Of a DNA stretch of 64,000 nt, positions 35,628 to 44,990 are shown in pieces. The stretch's first letter is position 1, and each line of letters opens with the position of its first letter. Origin of the DNA: Tenacibaculum sp. (GTDB lineage Bacteria; Bacteroidota; Bacteroidia; Flavobacteriales; Flavobacteriaceae); the NCBI GenBank assembly GCA_022448525.1, contig JAKVCX010000004.1, forward strand, positions 434,001 to 498,000. Reading direction: 5' to 3'. The notes below the pieces were generated by a model. That model was given only the letters and a program-made list of their open reading frames with translations. It did no database searches and was not told the DNA's origin. The position numbers and the translations under genes are program-made.

Positions 35628-38083
35628 TGAATTAACTTATAATGCTGATTTTGAAGTCTTTTTACACGATCTATTAACTTCTCATTACTCATGGTATCGC
35701 GTAAACTGTCTACTTTTATTGGGAAACTCAAGGGTGTATAGCCACTCGCCTCTTTTAAAATGATTTTACTCTTCGCAATTCGCTGAAAAGCTTCTTGTAA
35801 TCTGGCTTCTTCCAATTGCTCGTTAAATACTTCGGTATATGCCTGTCGTACTAACAAATTATTCGGTTCGTGATCTTCTAAAACTCTAAATATCAAACCA
35901 GAAGATGATTGTAAACTTTTATTCGTCTTTCTTTTTCCGGGTTGCGATTGTACCACTAACCCAGCAATTACAGCAATATCTCTAAATTTTCGATTCGCCA
36001 TTTCTGATGCATTTACACTAGCAATTGCATCTTGCATAAGGTTTTCTTTGGAGAGAATTTCTTTGATATTCAATTCATCTACAGGAATTTCTTGATCACT
36101 TAACAAATCAAAGCCATAATCGTTCATGGCGATGGTAAATGTAATTGGTTTTATTTTACTGATTCTATAGGCAATTAACGACGCCATAATTTCATGTACT
36201 AATCTACCTTCAAACGGATAAAAAAACAAATGAAATCCTTCTCGAGTTTTAATCTTCTCCACTAAAAACTCATCTGATTTTGGAATATGAGAATTACTAT
36301 TTTGTGCTGTTAATAAAGGATTTAAAAACTTTAATTCTCGTTCTCGAATTCCAGGTTCTAAAGCATCATTTAGTTTTAATCGTAAATAATGACTTAGGTA
36401 GGAAGTTAGTGGTAGCCTCCCTCCTTTCCAACTTGGTGTAATTGCTTTTTTAGATGAACTTTTACGCACAAAAACAGTCATTTCTTTGATATGAACAATC
36501 TCTAAAACTCTACCTGCTAGTACAAACGGAGTTCCGTTTTTTAGTTTTGAAATGAAATATTCTTCAATCATTCCAACAAAACCGCCTTTCATAAATCGAA
36601 CTTTTAACATCGCATCACTCACAATGGCACCAACATTCATGCGATGTAACATACTAATTCGTCTACTTGTTACTTTGTATAACTGACTTTCTTCATCAAA
36701 GACCACTTTATGAAACTCTTCGTAGGTTTTTAACGTATTTCCTCCTTTGGTAATGAACAACATCGCCCATTTAAAATCTTCTACAGATAATTGTGAATAC
36801 GCATGTGTTTGTTGTAATAAAGCAAAGGTTTTTGTTTCGTCAAATCCTTCTCCAACGGCTAAAGACACTAAAAACTGAACCAAAACATCATAAGGCAAAA
36901 CTACTGGAGTTCTAGATTCTACGTCTTTTCGTTTTACGGCTTCTTTTAATGCTGAAACTTCAATTAATTGTAAAGAATGTGTTGGTAAACAATATACTTT
37001 TGAAACTTCATAAGGAGAATGACCGCTTCTCCCCGCTCTTTGTATAAATCTTGCGATTCCTTTTGCCGAACCAATTTGAATTACACAATCTACAGGTTTA
37101 AAATCGACACCTAAATCTAAGGAAGATGTACAAACAACGGCCTTCAGAAGTTGATCATTTATAGCATCTTCAATCCAGTTTCTCAGTTTTTTATCAATAG
37201 AACCATGATGAATAGCAATTTGTCCAGCTAAATCGGGATCAGAATCTAATAACAATTGATACCACAATTCTGACTGGCTTCGTGTATTGGTAAAAATTAA
37301 AGTAGTGGTATTCTCATAAATTTTGGGCAACACTTTTTTAATCATATGTGCTCCTAAATGTCCTGCCCAAGGCAAAACTTCGACTTCATCTGGCAGTAAC
37401 GAAACAATTTTTAGTTTTTTCTTTTCCTTAGACGTTATAATGGTTGTTTTTACATCAGAATATGGAATCAATACTTCTTTCGCTTCTTCCAAATTTCCAA
37501 TCGTAGCAGAAATTCCCCAAATACGAACATTTTTCGATAATGATCGTATTCTAGCCACTGCTAACTCGGTTAAAACGCCACGTTTTGTAGATAACAATTC
37601 ATGCCATTCATCCACAACAACACACTGTACATTTTTAAACCATCTAGAGTTGTTTTTCTGAGTAAACAATAAATGCATGGTTTCAGGTGTTGTTAACAGA
37701 ATATCTGGCATTTTTCGTTCTTGTTGTCTACGTATATTTTGAGGCGTGTCACCATTTCTTACCGAAGCTACCCAATCCAAACCAATCTCATCAATAGCAG
37801 TTTGCATGGCTTTTTGTAAATCTTTCGCTAAAGAACGAAGCGGACTAATCCACAATAATTTACATCCTTTTTTATAGTAATTTGGATTATTTAAATAATC
37901 AATAACAACAGCCAAAAACATAGAATATGTTTTTCCGAAACCTGTTGGAGCAACCACTAAACCACTATAATTATTGGCATATTTTTTCCAAGCTTTCAAT
38001 TGAAAATCAAAAGGTGAAAAGGATTTTGAAGCCATCCAATCTTCGATAATTTGGTAACCGCTGGTTTCTTCTAATTTTCTCAT
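35624..38083 (-). CDS. Ligase-associated DNA damage response DEXH helicase (Lhr-type)
   Basis: An 819-residue superfamily 2 ATPase that moves 3' to 5' on single-stranded DNA, judging from characterised Lhr-core enzymes. Motif I is PTGFGKT (46-52), motif II DEWH (158-161), SATIG motif III, TSSLDLGVDF motif V and IQRAGRSGH motif VI; the Lhr-specific winged-helix and C-terminal domains fill residues 400-819. Overlaps of 4 nt with both neighbours show strict co-translation of helicase, ligase and nuclease. Confidence 0.93.
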   Translation of the reverse strand: MRKLEETSGYQIIEDWMASKSFSPFDFQLKAWKKYANNYSGLVVAPTGFGKTYSMFLAVVIDYLNNPNYYKKGCKLLWISPLRSLAKDLQKAMQTAIDEIGLDWVASVRNGDTPQNIRRQQERKMPDILLTTPETMHLLFTQKNNSRWFKNVQCVVVDEWHELLSTKRGVLTELAVARIRSLSKNVRIWGISATIGNLEEAKEVLIPYSDVKTTIITSKEKKKLKIVSLLPDEVEVLPWAGHLGAHMIKKVLPKIYENTTTLIFTNTRSQSELWYQLLLDSDPDLAGQIAIHHGSIDKKLRNWIEDAINDQLLKAVVCTSSLDLGVDFKPVDCVIQIGSAKGIARFIQRAGRSGHSPYEVSKVYCLPTHSLQLIEVSALKEAVKRKDVESRTPVVLPYDVLVQFLVSLAVGEGFDETKTFALLQQTHAYSQLSVEDFKWAMLFITKGGNTLKTYEEFHKVVFDEESQLYKVTSRRISMLHRMNVGAIVSDAMLKVRFMKGGFVGMIEEYFISKLKNGTPFVLAGRVLEIVHIKEMTVFVRKSSSKKAITPSWKGGRLPLTSYLSHYLRLKLNDALEPGIRERELKFLNPLLTAQNSNSHIPKSDEFLVEKIKTREGFHLFFYPFEGRLVHEIMASLIAYRISKIKPITFTIAMNDYGFDLLSDQEIPVDELNIKEILSKENLMQDAIASVNASEMANRKFRDIAVIAGLVVQSQPGKRKTNKSLQSSSGLIFRVLEDHEPNNLLVRQAYTEVFNEQLEEARLQEAFQRIAKSKIILKEASGYTPLSFPIKVDSLRDTMSNEKLIDRVKRLQNQHYKLIQ

Positions 38084-39666
38084 TGCTTGAAAATTAAATC
38101 TTTTACCGATTCAATCGTATCGATTTCATCTACTTTTTTATCTTTTCTCCAACGTTTTATTCTAGGAAAACGTAAGGCAACTCCAGATTTATGTCGATTG
38201 CTTAAAGCAATTCCTTCAAATGCAATTTCAAACACCAATTCAGGTTTTATAGTTCGTACTGGTCCAAATTTTTCAGTCGCATTCTTCGTTACCCATCTAC
38301 TGATTTCTGTAATTTCTGCGTCTGTTAATCCTGAATATGCTTTTGCAATGGTAACCAATTGATCCTCTTTTTTAACAGCAAACGTATAATCTGTATACTT
38401 TGAACTTCTTCGTCCACTACCCTTTTGTGCGTAAATCATCACAACATCAATAGTTAACGGATCAACTTTCCATTTCCACCACGTTCCTTTTTTTCTTCCA
38501 ATATGATAGGTAGAACTCCTTTGCTTCAGCATTAAACCTTCGGAATTCAGCTTTCGAGATTCATTTCGAATAGCATTCAAATCGTTCCAATCTTGAACAT
38601 TTATGGTTTCGGACAATTTTACATTCGCCGAAGTATTATTTTCGAATAGATTTTCTAATTGAATTCTTCTAGAAGCTAAAGGCGTTTCTCTTAGATCCTT
38701 TTGATTAAACTCCATAATATCGTAAGCATAAAATCCAATAGGAACTTCCTGTAATAACTTTTTACTGATGTTTTTACGATTCAATCGTTTTTGTAAATCA
38801 TTAAATAACAACACACTGGAATCCTTTATCGCCAAAATTTCACCATCAATTACAAAATCTCCTTCCCTAGTTTGAAATGCTTCAATTAACTCAGGAAACT
38901 GGTTCGTAACCAACTCTTCTCCTCTACTCCAAATGAATATTTCGTTATTTCGCTTTACAATTTGTCCACGAATTCCATCCCATTTATACTCTACTTGCCA
39001 ATCCTCAATTGTTCCTAATTCGTTCAATTCTTTCTCTAAACTATAAGCCAAGGCAAACGGATAAGGTTTTGAATTATCATAATTAATATGCGCTCCAGAA
39101 AGCAATTCATTAAAAGTAATTGAGTTGATATCCCAATTCCCTATAATGCTATGCATCAATTGATTTACATCTGTATTTGTAAGTTTTGCTAAAGCATTTA
39201 CCAGTGTTTTTTTAGATACACCAATTCTAAAACTTCCTCCAATCAATTTATTGAAAATCAAACGTTCTTGTGGTTGTAATCCGTTCCATGCTTTGAGCAC
39301 ATACTCTTTTTTCTCTTCTTCTGTTTTAGGTTTTAATTGCACCAATTCGTCCATCCATTCATATACAGGTTTTTCTATAGTATTCAATGGATCAGGTAAC
39401 AATAAGGCCAAAGTTTCTCCTAAATCTCCAACAGTACTGTAACTCTCTAAAAAAAGCCATTCTGGAATTTGAGAAATTTCCATACACCAGACTTTCATTA
39501 ATGACGATTTTACGGGTCTTGAAGGACGTTTACCTGTAAATAAAGCAATCATCCACAACTTATCTTTATCCTCAGCGGTTTCAAAGTAACGAACCAAAGC
39601 TTCAATCTTAGCATTGGTTTTATTCGTTATTTCGATACTATTGATAAGTTGCGTAAATGCTTTCAT
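38080..39666 (-). CDS. ATP-dependent DNA ligase of the damage-response cassette
   Basis: A 528-residue ligase resembling bacterial LigC/LigB types. The active-site lysine is K228 in EYKWDGIRGQ. Other nucleotidyltransferase motifs are FVIDGEILA, GFYAYDIMEFN, SEGLMLK and WWKWKVDPLT; an OB-fold domain follows (VVMIYAQKGSG). Residues 1-200 form the DNA-binding domain. It seals nicks with ATP, in contrast to the NAD-dependent replicative ligase. One base separates it from the exonuclease gene and it overlaps the helicase gene. Confidence 0.93.
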   Translation of the reverse strand: MKAFTQLINSIEITNKTNAKIEALVRYFETAEDKDKLWMIALFTGKRPSRPVKSSLMKVWCMEISQIPEWLFLESYSTVGDLGETLALLLPDPLNTIEKPVYEWMDELVQLKPKTEEEKKEYVLKAWNGLQPQERLIFNKLIGGSFRIGVSKKTLVNALAKLTNTDVNQLMHSIIGNWDINSITFNELLSGAHINYDNSKPYPFALAYSLEKELNELGTIEDWQVEYKWDGIRGQIVKRNNEIFIWSRGEELVTNQFPELIEAFQTREGDFVIDGEILAIKDSSVLLFNDLQKRLNRKNISKKLLQEVPIGFYAYDIMEFNQKDLRETPLASRRIQLENLFENNTSANVKLSETINVQDWNDLNAIRNESRKLNSEGLMLKQRSSTYHIGRKKGTWWKWKVDPLTIDVVMIYAQKGSGRRSSKYTDYTFAVKKEDQLVTIAKAYSGLTDAEITEISRWVTKNATEKFGPVRTIKPELVFEIAFEGIALSNRHKSGVALRFPRIKRWRKDKKVDEIDTIESVKDLIFKQ

Positions 39667-40695
39667 TTATTTTGATGCTGCTGTTTCTACAGTCTTTTTT
39701 TCTTCTGAATTGATCTGTTCTTCTCCGTATTCCGTAATTACTTCTTCAGATGCAATTCCGATTTCATTCAAATACCTAGAAAATGAAGCTTGTGAACCAT
39801 GAGTCACATACACCTTATCTGCTTCAGAAGCTTTAACCGCTTGTAATAAACCATCCCAATCTGCATGATCACTAACAACGAATCCTGCATCAACACCGCG
39901 CCAACGTCTATTTCCACGAATTTGCATCCAACCAGAACAAATGGCAGTTGCCGCATTCGGAATTCTTTTCAATAATTTACTTCCCAATAATGCTGGTGGC
40001 ATGATAACAATCTTGTTTTTCATGTCGTCTTTCTTAAAATTACCATCAAGTCGAATTGTTTTTGGCAAAGCAACTCCAGAAGTTTCTATAGCATTATTAA
40101 TATGATGAATCGCATTGTGTACATAGATTTCATCAAAATCTTCCAAGAGTTTCATGATTCTTTGAGATTTACCTAAAGAATAACCAAAAAAGACACTAGT
40201 TCTATTGTTGGAAAGATTGGTCTGAATCCAATCGTGAATTTGAGCTTTTAAAAGATGCTCTGGTTGCCATTTATAAATCGGTAAACCAAACGTACTTTCA
40301 GTTATAAATTCATGACATTTTACAGATTCGAAAGGCGTCGTTAGTCCATCTTCCTTAATTTTATAATCCCCAGAAAACACAACAACTTTACCTTTATATT
40401 CTAAACGAATTTGACAAGAACCAATAATATGCCCTGCTGGATGAAAACTAACTTGTACACCATTTATCGTTTTAGGTTCATTATAATTCAAAGTTTCTAC
40501 AGATATATCTGCGCCAATTCTATGTTTGATAATGTTTTTGGTCAGCGTATGACACAAATAATGTTTCATTCCCCAACGTGCATGATCTGCATGTCCGTGT
40601 GAAATGATAGCATAATCCACAGGATACCAAGGATCCAAATAGAACTTACCTGGAATACAATAAATACCTTTATTTGTGAATTTGATTATTTTCAT
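39667..40695 (-). CDS. Ligase-associated DNA damage response exonuclease (metallo-beta-lactamase fold)
   Basis: A 342-residue nuclease of the beta-CASP/SNM1-like type. The metal motif ISHGHADHARWG lies near the N-terminus; SGDYKIKEDG and the late VVSDHADWDG supply further ligands. I start it at the ATG at 40695 (MKIIKFTNKG): the upstream ATG at 40725 would add ten residues and begin inside or before the -7 box at 40702-40709. First gene of the cassette, which then reads ligase, helicase, PdeM. The tail after about residue 325 is Glu/Lys-rich. Confidence 0.9.
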   Translation of the reverse strand: MKIIKFTNKGIYCIPGKFYLDPWYPVDYAIISHGHADHARWGMKHYLCHTLTKNIIKHRIGADISVETLNYNEPKTINGVQVSFHPAGHIIGSCQIRLEYKGKVVVFSGDYKIKEDGLTTPFESVKCHEFITESTFGLPIYKWQPEHLLKAQIHDWIQTNLSNNRTSVFFGYSLGKSQRIMKLLEDFDEIYVHNAIHHINNAIETSGVALPKTIRLDGNFKKDDMKNKIVIMPPALLGSKLLKRIPNAATAICSGWMQIRGNRRWRGVDAGFVVSDHADWDGLLQAVKASEADKVYVTHGSQASFSRYLNEIGIASEEVITEYGEEQINSEEKKTVETAASK

Positions 40696-40701
40696 GTTTA
40701 A

Positions 40702-40709
40702 CAAATTTA
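40702..40709 (-). promoter_or_regulatory. Candidate -7 box of the DNA repair cassette
   Basis: Read on the minus strand the sequence is TAAATTTG, a TAnnTTTG match ending 7 nt before the ATG at 40695. Transcription would begin at or next to the start codon, so the mRNA is probably leaderless if this start is right. Confidence 0.4.
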
Positions 40710-40800
40710 AAAAAAGATTAAACAAAATATAGTTTTATGATTAAATATATTTCATTCTATTATAAAAAAACCTTTAAAACCCTCAAGATAAAATTATTAG

Positions 40801-40918
40801 GTCATTACGAGGAAGAATGACGAAGTAATCTCGGCATTGGAGAATTCTTGATTTAATAATGAATATACAGATTGCTTCTTCCGAAGCCTCGGAACCGTCT
40901 TACTCCATTCGCAATGAC
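40801..40918. repeat. Dispersed foldback repeat, copy 1
   Basis: The unit begins GTCATTACGAGGAAGAATGA and ends ATTCGCAATGAC; the ends are inverted with one mismatch in the outer ten bases. The inner part (GACGAAGTAATCT and AGATTGCTTC) is also roughly complementary, so the whole element can fold back on itself. It carries no open reading frame. Similar GTCATTnCGA elements are common in Bacteroidota intergenic regions. Confidence 0.85.
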
Positions 40919-40998
40919 GACTTTCTACATGATTTCATTTAACAAAAATTTGATTCCAATATAAATATTCAATAAAAACCTATAAATAAATATACTGT

Positions 40999-41103
40999 GT
41001 CATTACGAGGAAGAATGACGAAGTAATCTCGGTATTGGAGTATTCTTGATTTAATTCGGAATTTAAAGATTGCTTCATTCCGTCTTACTCCATTCGCAAT
41101 GAC
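40999..41103. repeat. Dispersed foldback repeat, copy 2
   Basis: Direct repeat of copy 1, 80 bp further on. The first 34 bases are identical; the copy is 13 bp shorter because the middle (a TTCCGAAGCCTCGG-type stretch in copy 1) is missing. Same inverted ends. With copy 1 it fills most of the gene-free interval 40726-41196; the DNA between and around the copies is AT-rich without other structure I can name. Confidence 0.85.
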
Positions 41104-41181
41104 AGAATTCTAAGTGATTACTTTTAAACAAAAATAATTGAATTCATTAGTAAAACTTAATGAAACAATTTTCCTTTTTTA

Positions 41182-41189
41182 TACTTTTG
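41182..41189 (+). promoter_or_regulatory. Candidate -7 box of rlmF
   Basis: TACTTTTG matches TAnnTTTG and is identical to the box before the csp gene. It ends 7 nt before the ATG at 41197, so the message would be leaderless or nearly so. Confidence 0.45.
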
Positions 41190-41196
41190 AACTCTC

Positions 41197-42063
41197 ATGC
41201 ATCCAAGAAATATACATAAGAATTCTTCTTACGATTTTGATAGTTTAATCAAAGTTAATACGACTTTACAGGAGTTTGTGACGTTAAATAAACATACAAA
41301 TTCTCTAACAATTGATTTTTCAAATCCTAAAGCAGTGATAGAATTAAACAAATCGCTATTAATTCATCATTATGCATTGGCAAACTGGGAACTTCCTGAA
41401 GGATTTTTATGTCCACCCATTCCTAGTCGGGTAGATTATATTCATTATGTGGCGGATATAATTTCCAAAGAACAAGAACCTATAAAAGGACTAGATGTTG
41501 GTGTTGGTGCAAATGCCATTTACACTATTTTGGGTACTCAAGTTTATAATTGGCAAATGGTAGGATGTGATATTAATGCTCAAAGCATTGAAGCAGCCAG
41601 GAAAAACATCGATTTTACAACTAATGTAAAGGACAAAGTAAAAATCATTCACCAAACGGATAATGCTAATATTTTTAAAGGAATTATTCAGCAAGATGAT
41701 TATTTCCATTTTACGATGTGTAATCCTCCATTTTATACTTCGGAAGAAGATGCTTCGAAAAATGCCAGTCAGAAGCTTAAAAATTTAGGTAAAGGAGCCT
41801 CAGAATTAAATTTTGGTGGTCAACATAGCGAATTGTGGTGTAATGGCGGAGAAGCGCTGTTTTTAAAGCGTATGATCAAGCAGAGCACTGATTTTAAAAC
41901 ACAAGTAGGTTATTTTACAAGTTTAGTTTCAAGAAAAGAAAATTTGCCAAAACTTGAAAAACAATTGAAAAAACTAAAGGCAAACTATATTATAATTCCA
42001 ATGGAACATGGAAATAAAAAAACCAGACTTATCGCCTGGTCGTACACTAAAACTTTTAATTAA
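41197..42063 (+). CDS. rlmF: 23S rRNA (adenine(1618)-N6)-methyltransferase
   Basis: A 288-residue SAM-dependent enzyme that methylates A1618 of 23S rRNA. The family start MHPRNIHKNSSYDF, FLCPPIPSRVDYIH (70-83), the SAM loop GLDVGVGAN (98-106) and the catalytic NPPF (176-179, within FTMCNPPFYTS) are present. The N-terminal HPRN block confirms the ATG at 41197, only 7 nt after the -7 box. It converges with the DUF4251 gene, 9 bp away. Confidence 0.95.
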   Translation: MHPRNIHKNSSYDFDSLIKVNTTLQEFVTLNKHTNSLTIDFSNPKAVIELNKSLLIHHYALANWELPEGFLCPPIPSRVDYIHYVADIISKEQEPIKGLDVGVGANAIYTILGTQVYNWQMVGCDINAQSIEAARKNIDFTTNVKDKVKIIHQTDNANIFKGIIQQDDYFHFTMCNPPFYTSEEDASKNASQKLKNLGKGASELNFGGQHSELWCNGGEALFLKRMIKQSTDFKTQVGYFTSLVSRKENLPKLEKQLKKLKANYIIIPMEHGNKKTRLIAWSYTKTFN

Positions 42064-42072
42064 AATATCAGA

Positions 42073-42639
42073 TTAAATTTCTGTTTCTTTTTTTAATTCT
42101 TTCAACTTGCCTCGATATTCAATTTTAAAGCGATTTGAGCTAAAAACATTGATTTTAGCAGACATGTTATTATATATTAATAAACTGACATTGTACGTTT
42201 CTGTTAACGCGTTTTTGTCTTTTATTTTGAATTTAATTCTATAATCTCCGCGTTTTGTCTTTGTCATAGTATAATTCTCAGGAACGCCATTAAATTCAAT
42301 TCCACCTCCATTTGATCGAGAATAGGCTGCTCCCATTTGTCGTTCGCCGTAATATGGTAAACTAGCATTTACAGAATCTTTGTTAAATTCAAAATATTGA
42401 TTATGTCCTGTAATATCGATCATACTTGCGGTACTATTATTTGGGAAAAAGCCAGCATTTTGTAAACTAATTAAAGAGTTTGTAACCATAGGATACGCCC
42501 ACTCAGAATCTATTTTAAACGACTTTGTGGTTACTAGTTTTTCAACCTTCTGTTGTTGTTCTGCCGAAACTACTTTTTTAGCTGAAGAACATCCTATCAC
42601 AAAAAAAATAACGGATACAAATAAAAATGTAGTTCTCAT
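42073..42639 (-). CDS. DUF4251 lipoprotein
   Basis: A 188-residue lipoprotein (signal ending VIGC, then SSAKK). The body shows the DUF4251 pattern: a VTTKSF strand, NAGFFPNNSTASMID, a Gly/Tyr-rich segment (LPYYGERQMGAAYSRSNGGGIEF) and a beta-rich end. The family is confined to Bacteroidota and has no known function; it is likely a periplasmic or outer-membrane beta-sandwich. It lies 78 bp downstream of the 7TM-AraC gene on the same strand and may or may not be cotranscribed. Confidence 0.82.
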   Translation of the reverse strand: MRTTFLFVSVIFFVIGCSSAKKVVSAEQQQKVEKLVTTKSFKIDSEWAYPMVTNSLISLQNAGFFPNNSTASMIDITGHNQYFEFNKDSVNASLPYYGERQMGAAYSRSNGGGIEFNGVPENYTMTKTKRGDYRIKFKIKDKNALTETYNVSLLIYNNMSAKINVFSSNRFKIEYRGKLKELKKETEI

Positions 42640-42717
42640 GGTTTCTTAATTTCTATAAATTTACTAAAATTTGAATTAAACACCTGATAACTAAGTGTTA
42701 AAATCAATTAGTATTTT

Positions 42718-43773
42718 TTATAAAGTATTGTTTTTCTTATAGATAGATGGAGTAACTCCCTCAAACTTTTTGAAAGCAGCGTTAAAGGAAGACAAACTGT
42801 TAAAACCAACATCAAATGCAACTGATGCAATGGTAAGCTTTTCACCTTCAATAGACTTTAAAAATTCTTTGGCTTTTTGAACTCTATGAAAATTAATAAA
42901 ATCATTATAATTTCCATTGCTATATTCATTAATAACCTCCGATGTTTTTTGAGTTGTCGCACCTACTAATTTACTCAGATATGCAAGTGATATATCGGTA
43001 TCTAAATATTTTTCCTCCTCTATAATTAATTTGGAAATTTTCTCGAAAAGAACAATATCATCATTTGTATTAAACGCGTCACCCGAATTATCTGTGATGT
43101 TTAATTGAAAAGCTTTAAAAGTTAAAAAATAAACAACTAAACTATATAAAATTGGACCAATAATGTAGGGTACTGTATTTTCAATAATATTTAAGAAGTA
43201 AGAAATCCAAATAATAAAACTGCTTATGACTAGTAAATTTAACCAGTTAAAAATTGATTTTTGTGATTTTGTATAACTGTTTTTATGGAAAGTTCTTTTT
43301 GCAATTCTTAAAGTTCTATAACACAAAAATATGTATGCTAATAAATGGAGATAACTAAAAATCAATATACTTCCAAAAATAATAATTGCCATTTTATTAT
43401 CATCACCGAACCAATATTTGGCTATTAAAAAACTTAATCCAAATACTATTGCAAATGGTATAATTTCAGAAATATGAATTTTAGATAATTTAAATTTAGA
43501 ATTCGTCATTCCTTTAAAATACCAACGTAGAAATGGACCTATTAATAAAATGAATGCCAAACCTACGCATATTAAAAATGGTTCTAAATCATGCTTAAAA
43601 TATAGTAATATCGATTTACCGATTCTAAATCCCATAAAAATTAAAACCAAGCCTAATAAATTATTAGTTAGGCTTTTTTTCTTCTTCAGAAATAATAGAT
43701 ATACAGCAAATAGAAATCCATGCAATAGACCTGCACTACTCGTTAGAATTAAAAATATATCTGAATAATCCAA
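42718..43773 (-). CDS. AraC-family regulator with N-terminal seven-helix membrane domain
   Basis: A 351-residue protein. Residues 1-225 hold about seven hydrophobic helices (from ILTSSAGLLHGFLFAVYLLF to LYSLVVYFLTFKAF); after a linker, residues 245-345 form the AraC DNA-binding domain (ISLAYLSKLVGATTQKTSEV and TIASVAFDVGFNSLSSFNAAFKKFEG). Such membrane-bound AraC proteins are typical of Flavobacteriia and probably sense a lipid or envelope signal. It follows the DJ-1-like gene by 35 bp, so both are likely in one operon and the regulator may control it. Confidence 0.9.
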   Translation of the reverse strand: MDYSDIFLILTSSAGLLHGFLFAVYLLFLKKKKSLTNNLLGLVLIFMGFRIGKSILLYFKHDLEPFLICVGLAFILLIGPFLRWYFKGMTNSKFKLSKIHISEIIPFAIVFGLSFLIAKYWFGDDNKMAIIIFGSILIFSYLHLLAYIFLCYRTLRIAKRTFHKNSYTKSQKSIFNWLNLLVISSFIIWISYFLNIIENTVPYIIGPILYSLVVYFLTFKAFQLNITDNSGDAFNTNDDIVLFEKISKLIIEEEKYLDTDISLAYLSKLVGATTQKTSEVINEYSNGNYNDFINFHRVQKAKEFLKSIEGEKLTIASVAFDVGFNSLSSFNAAFKKFEGVTPSIYKKNNTL

Positions 43774-43808
43774 TCAATAATTTTTTATCAAATTTAGTCG
43801 ATTTTCCT

Positions 43809-44900
43809 TTATTTCTTGTCAAGATCCTTTAAAAAGGAAACAAGACTTACCAAATCATAAAAAGTTGATATATCACCTTTCATTGTGGCTATTACGGCAT
43901 GTTGAGCAATCAAAGTTCTATTTATAAAATTATTATATTTAGTTAATTTTTGAATCATTTTTTTTGCTTCAGTTTTTCCATGAGAATTATATGTACTTAA
44001 TACATTGATCGCTAATTCATCACTTGTGATTTCTCGCTCTTTTGGAGTATATCCCATTTGTGTAATCATAGTCTCAGCAACTTTCCAAGTTGACCATGGG
44101 TTTTGACCTGTGATTAAATTTTTATCATGACTTACTTTTTCTAAATACATTGTTCCTTCATTAAAATTGGCTCCTTTAGATGACAATTCCTCTTGTAATA
44201 AAAATGGAAAGACAGTTTTCGCTTCTGGAATTATAAATAATTCCTCTTTCGAGGTAAAACCACTTACCTCTTTGTCTTTCAAAAGATGAGTTCCATTTTC
44301 GAGTTTAACATTAATTAAGGCAGCTGGCCCGTGACATACCGCACCAACTACTTTATTGGATTCATATAACGATTTAATTAATAATTGTAATGACTCATTG
44401 TTTGGTAAATCGAACATTGCGCCTTTTCCACCGACAATGTAAACTGCAGAATAATCAGTAACGTTTATTTCACTAAGCGGTATCGTATTTTTTGATTTGT
44501 GTTGTGCTTCTTTATCATTTAGAAAAGCATAGTCATACACTCCCATATCTTCATCGTCAATTACAACTGGAGGTTTTCCTCCTTTCGGACTCGCAATATC
44601 TACTTCAAAACCATTCGCTTGAAAAACATAATAGGCACGTGAAAGTTCAGTTAGTTCATATCCTGTCTTTTTTTGATTTTTCTCTATAACAGGAGTGCTT
44701 GTCACAACCGCTAGAATTTTACCTCGTTTCGGGATTATATTTTCACTCAAATACGGAATTTCATTTGCAGTTTTACTAATCAAAGTTTTGTCTCTTGCAG
44801 GCAATAAATTGATAAACCAATAGCCAAAAAGTATTACCACAAGTAATAAACTAAGGATACTGAGCAATGAAATTTTTAAGAATTTATATTTTTTAAACAT
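43809..44900 (-). CDS. Membrane-anchored DJ-1/PfpI-superfamily protein
   Basis: A 363-residue protein with an N-terminal membrane helix (about 8-31) and a class I glutamine-amidotransferase-like domain (60-290). The nucleophile elbow GAVCHGPAAL gives C189 and H190; TGYELTELSRAY supplies the Glu (near 85) seen in Hsp31-like members, which act as glyoxalases or deglycases. The last 70 residues form a helical extension not part of the core fold. The domain would face the periplasm if the helix is a signal anchor. First gene of a unit with the 7TM-AraC regulator. Confidence 0.8.
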   Translation of the reverse strand: MFKKYKFLKISLLSILSLLLVVILFGYWFINLLPARDKTLISKTANEIPYLSENIIPKRGKILAVVTSTPVIEKNQKKTGYELTELSRAYYVFQANGFEVDIASPKGGKPPVVIDDEDMGVYDYAFLNDKEAQHKSKNTIPLSEINVTDYSAVYIVGGKGAMFDLPNNESLQLLIKSLYESNKVVGAVCHGPAALINVKLENGTHLLKDKEVSGFTSKEELFIIPEAKTVFPFLLQEELSSKGANFNEGTMYLEKVSHDKNLITGQNPWSTWKVAETMITQMGYTPKEREITSDELAINVLSTYNSHGKTEAKKMIQKLTKYNNFINRTLIAQHAVIATMKGDISTFYDLVSLVSFLKDLDKK

Positions 44901-44901
44901 G

Positions 44902-44929
44902 TTTCGTTAATTTTAAATTTGAAACGAAA
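44902..44929. promoter_or_regulatory. Inverted repeat adjacent to the DJ-1-like start codon
   Basis: TTTCGTT (44902-44908) and AACGAAA (44923-44929) are exact inverted copies 14 bp apart, directly upstream of the ATG at 44900. Two half-sites about two helical turns apart fit an AraC-type or dimeric regulator site, or an RNA hairpin in the leader. Confidence 0.35.
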
Positions 44930-44990
44930 TACGTGATAAACTCCTATAAATACTGAGTAAATGATAATTCCGTCAGAGTAAATTATCAGA

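Noticed and set aside
40696..40725. Upstream ATG at 40725 for the repair exonuclease
   Set aside because: The added residues are hydrophobic and not part of the fold, and the frame there covers the -7 box at 40702-40709.
40801..41103. CRISPR array, considered because of repeated units
   Set aside because: Only two units of over 100 bp with a central deletion, no short regular repeats with unique spacers and no cas genes.
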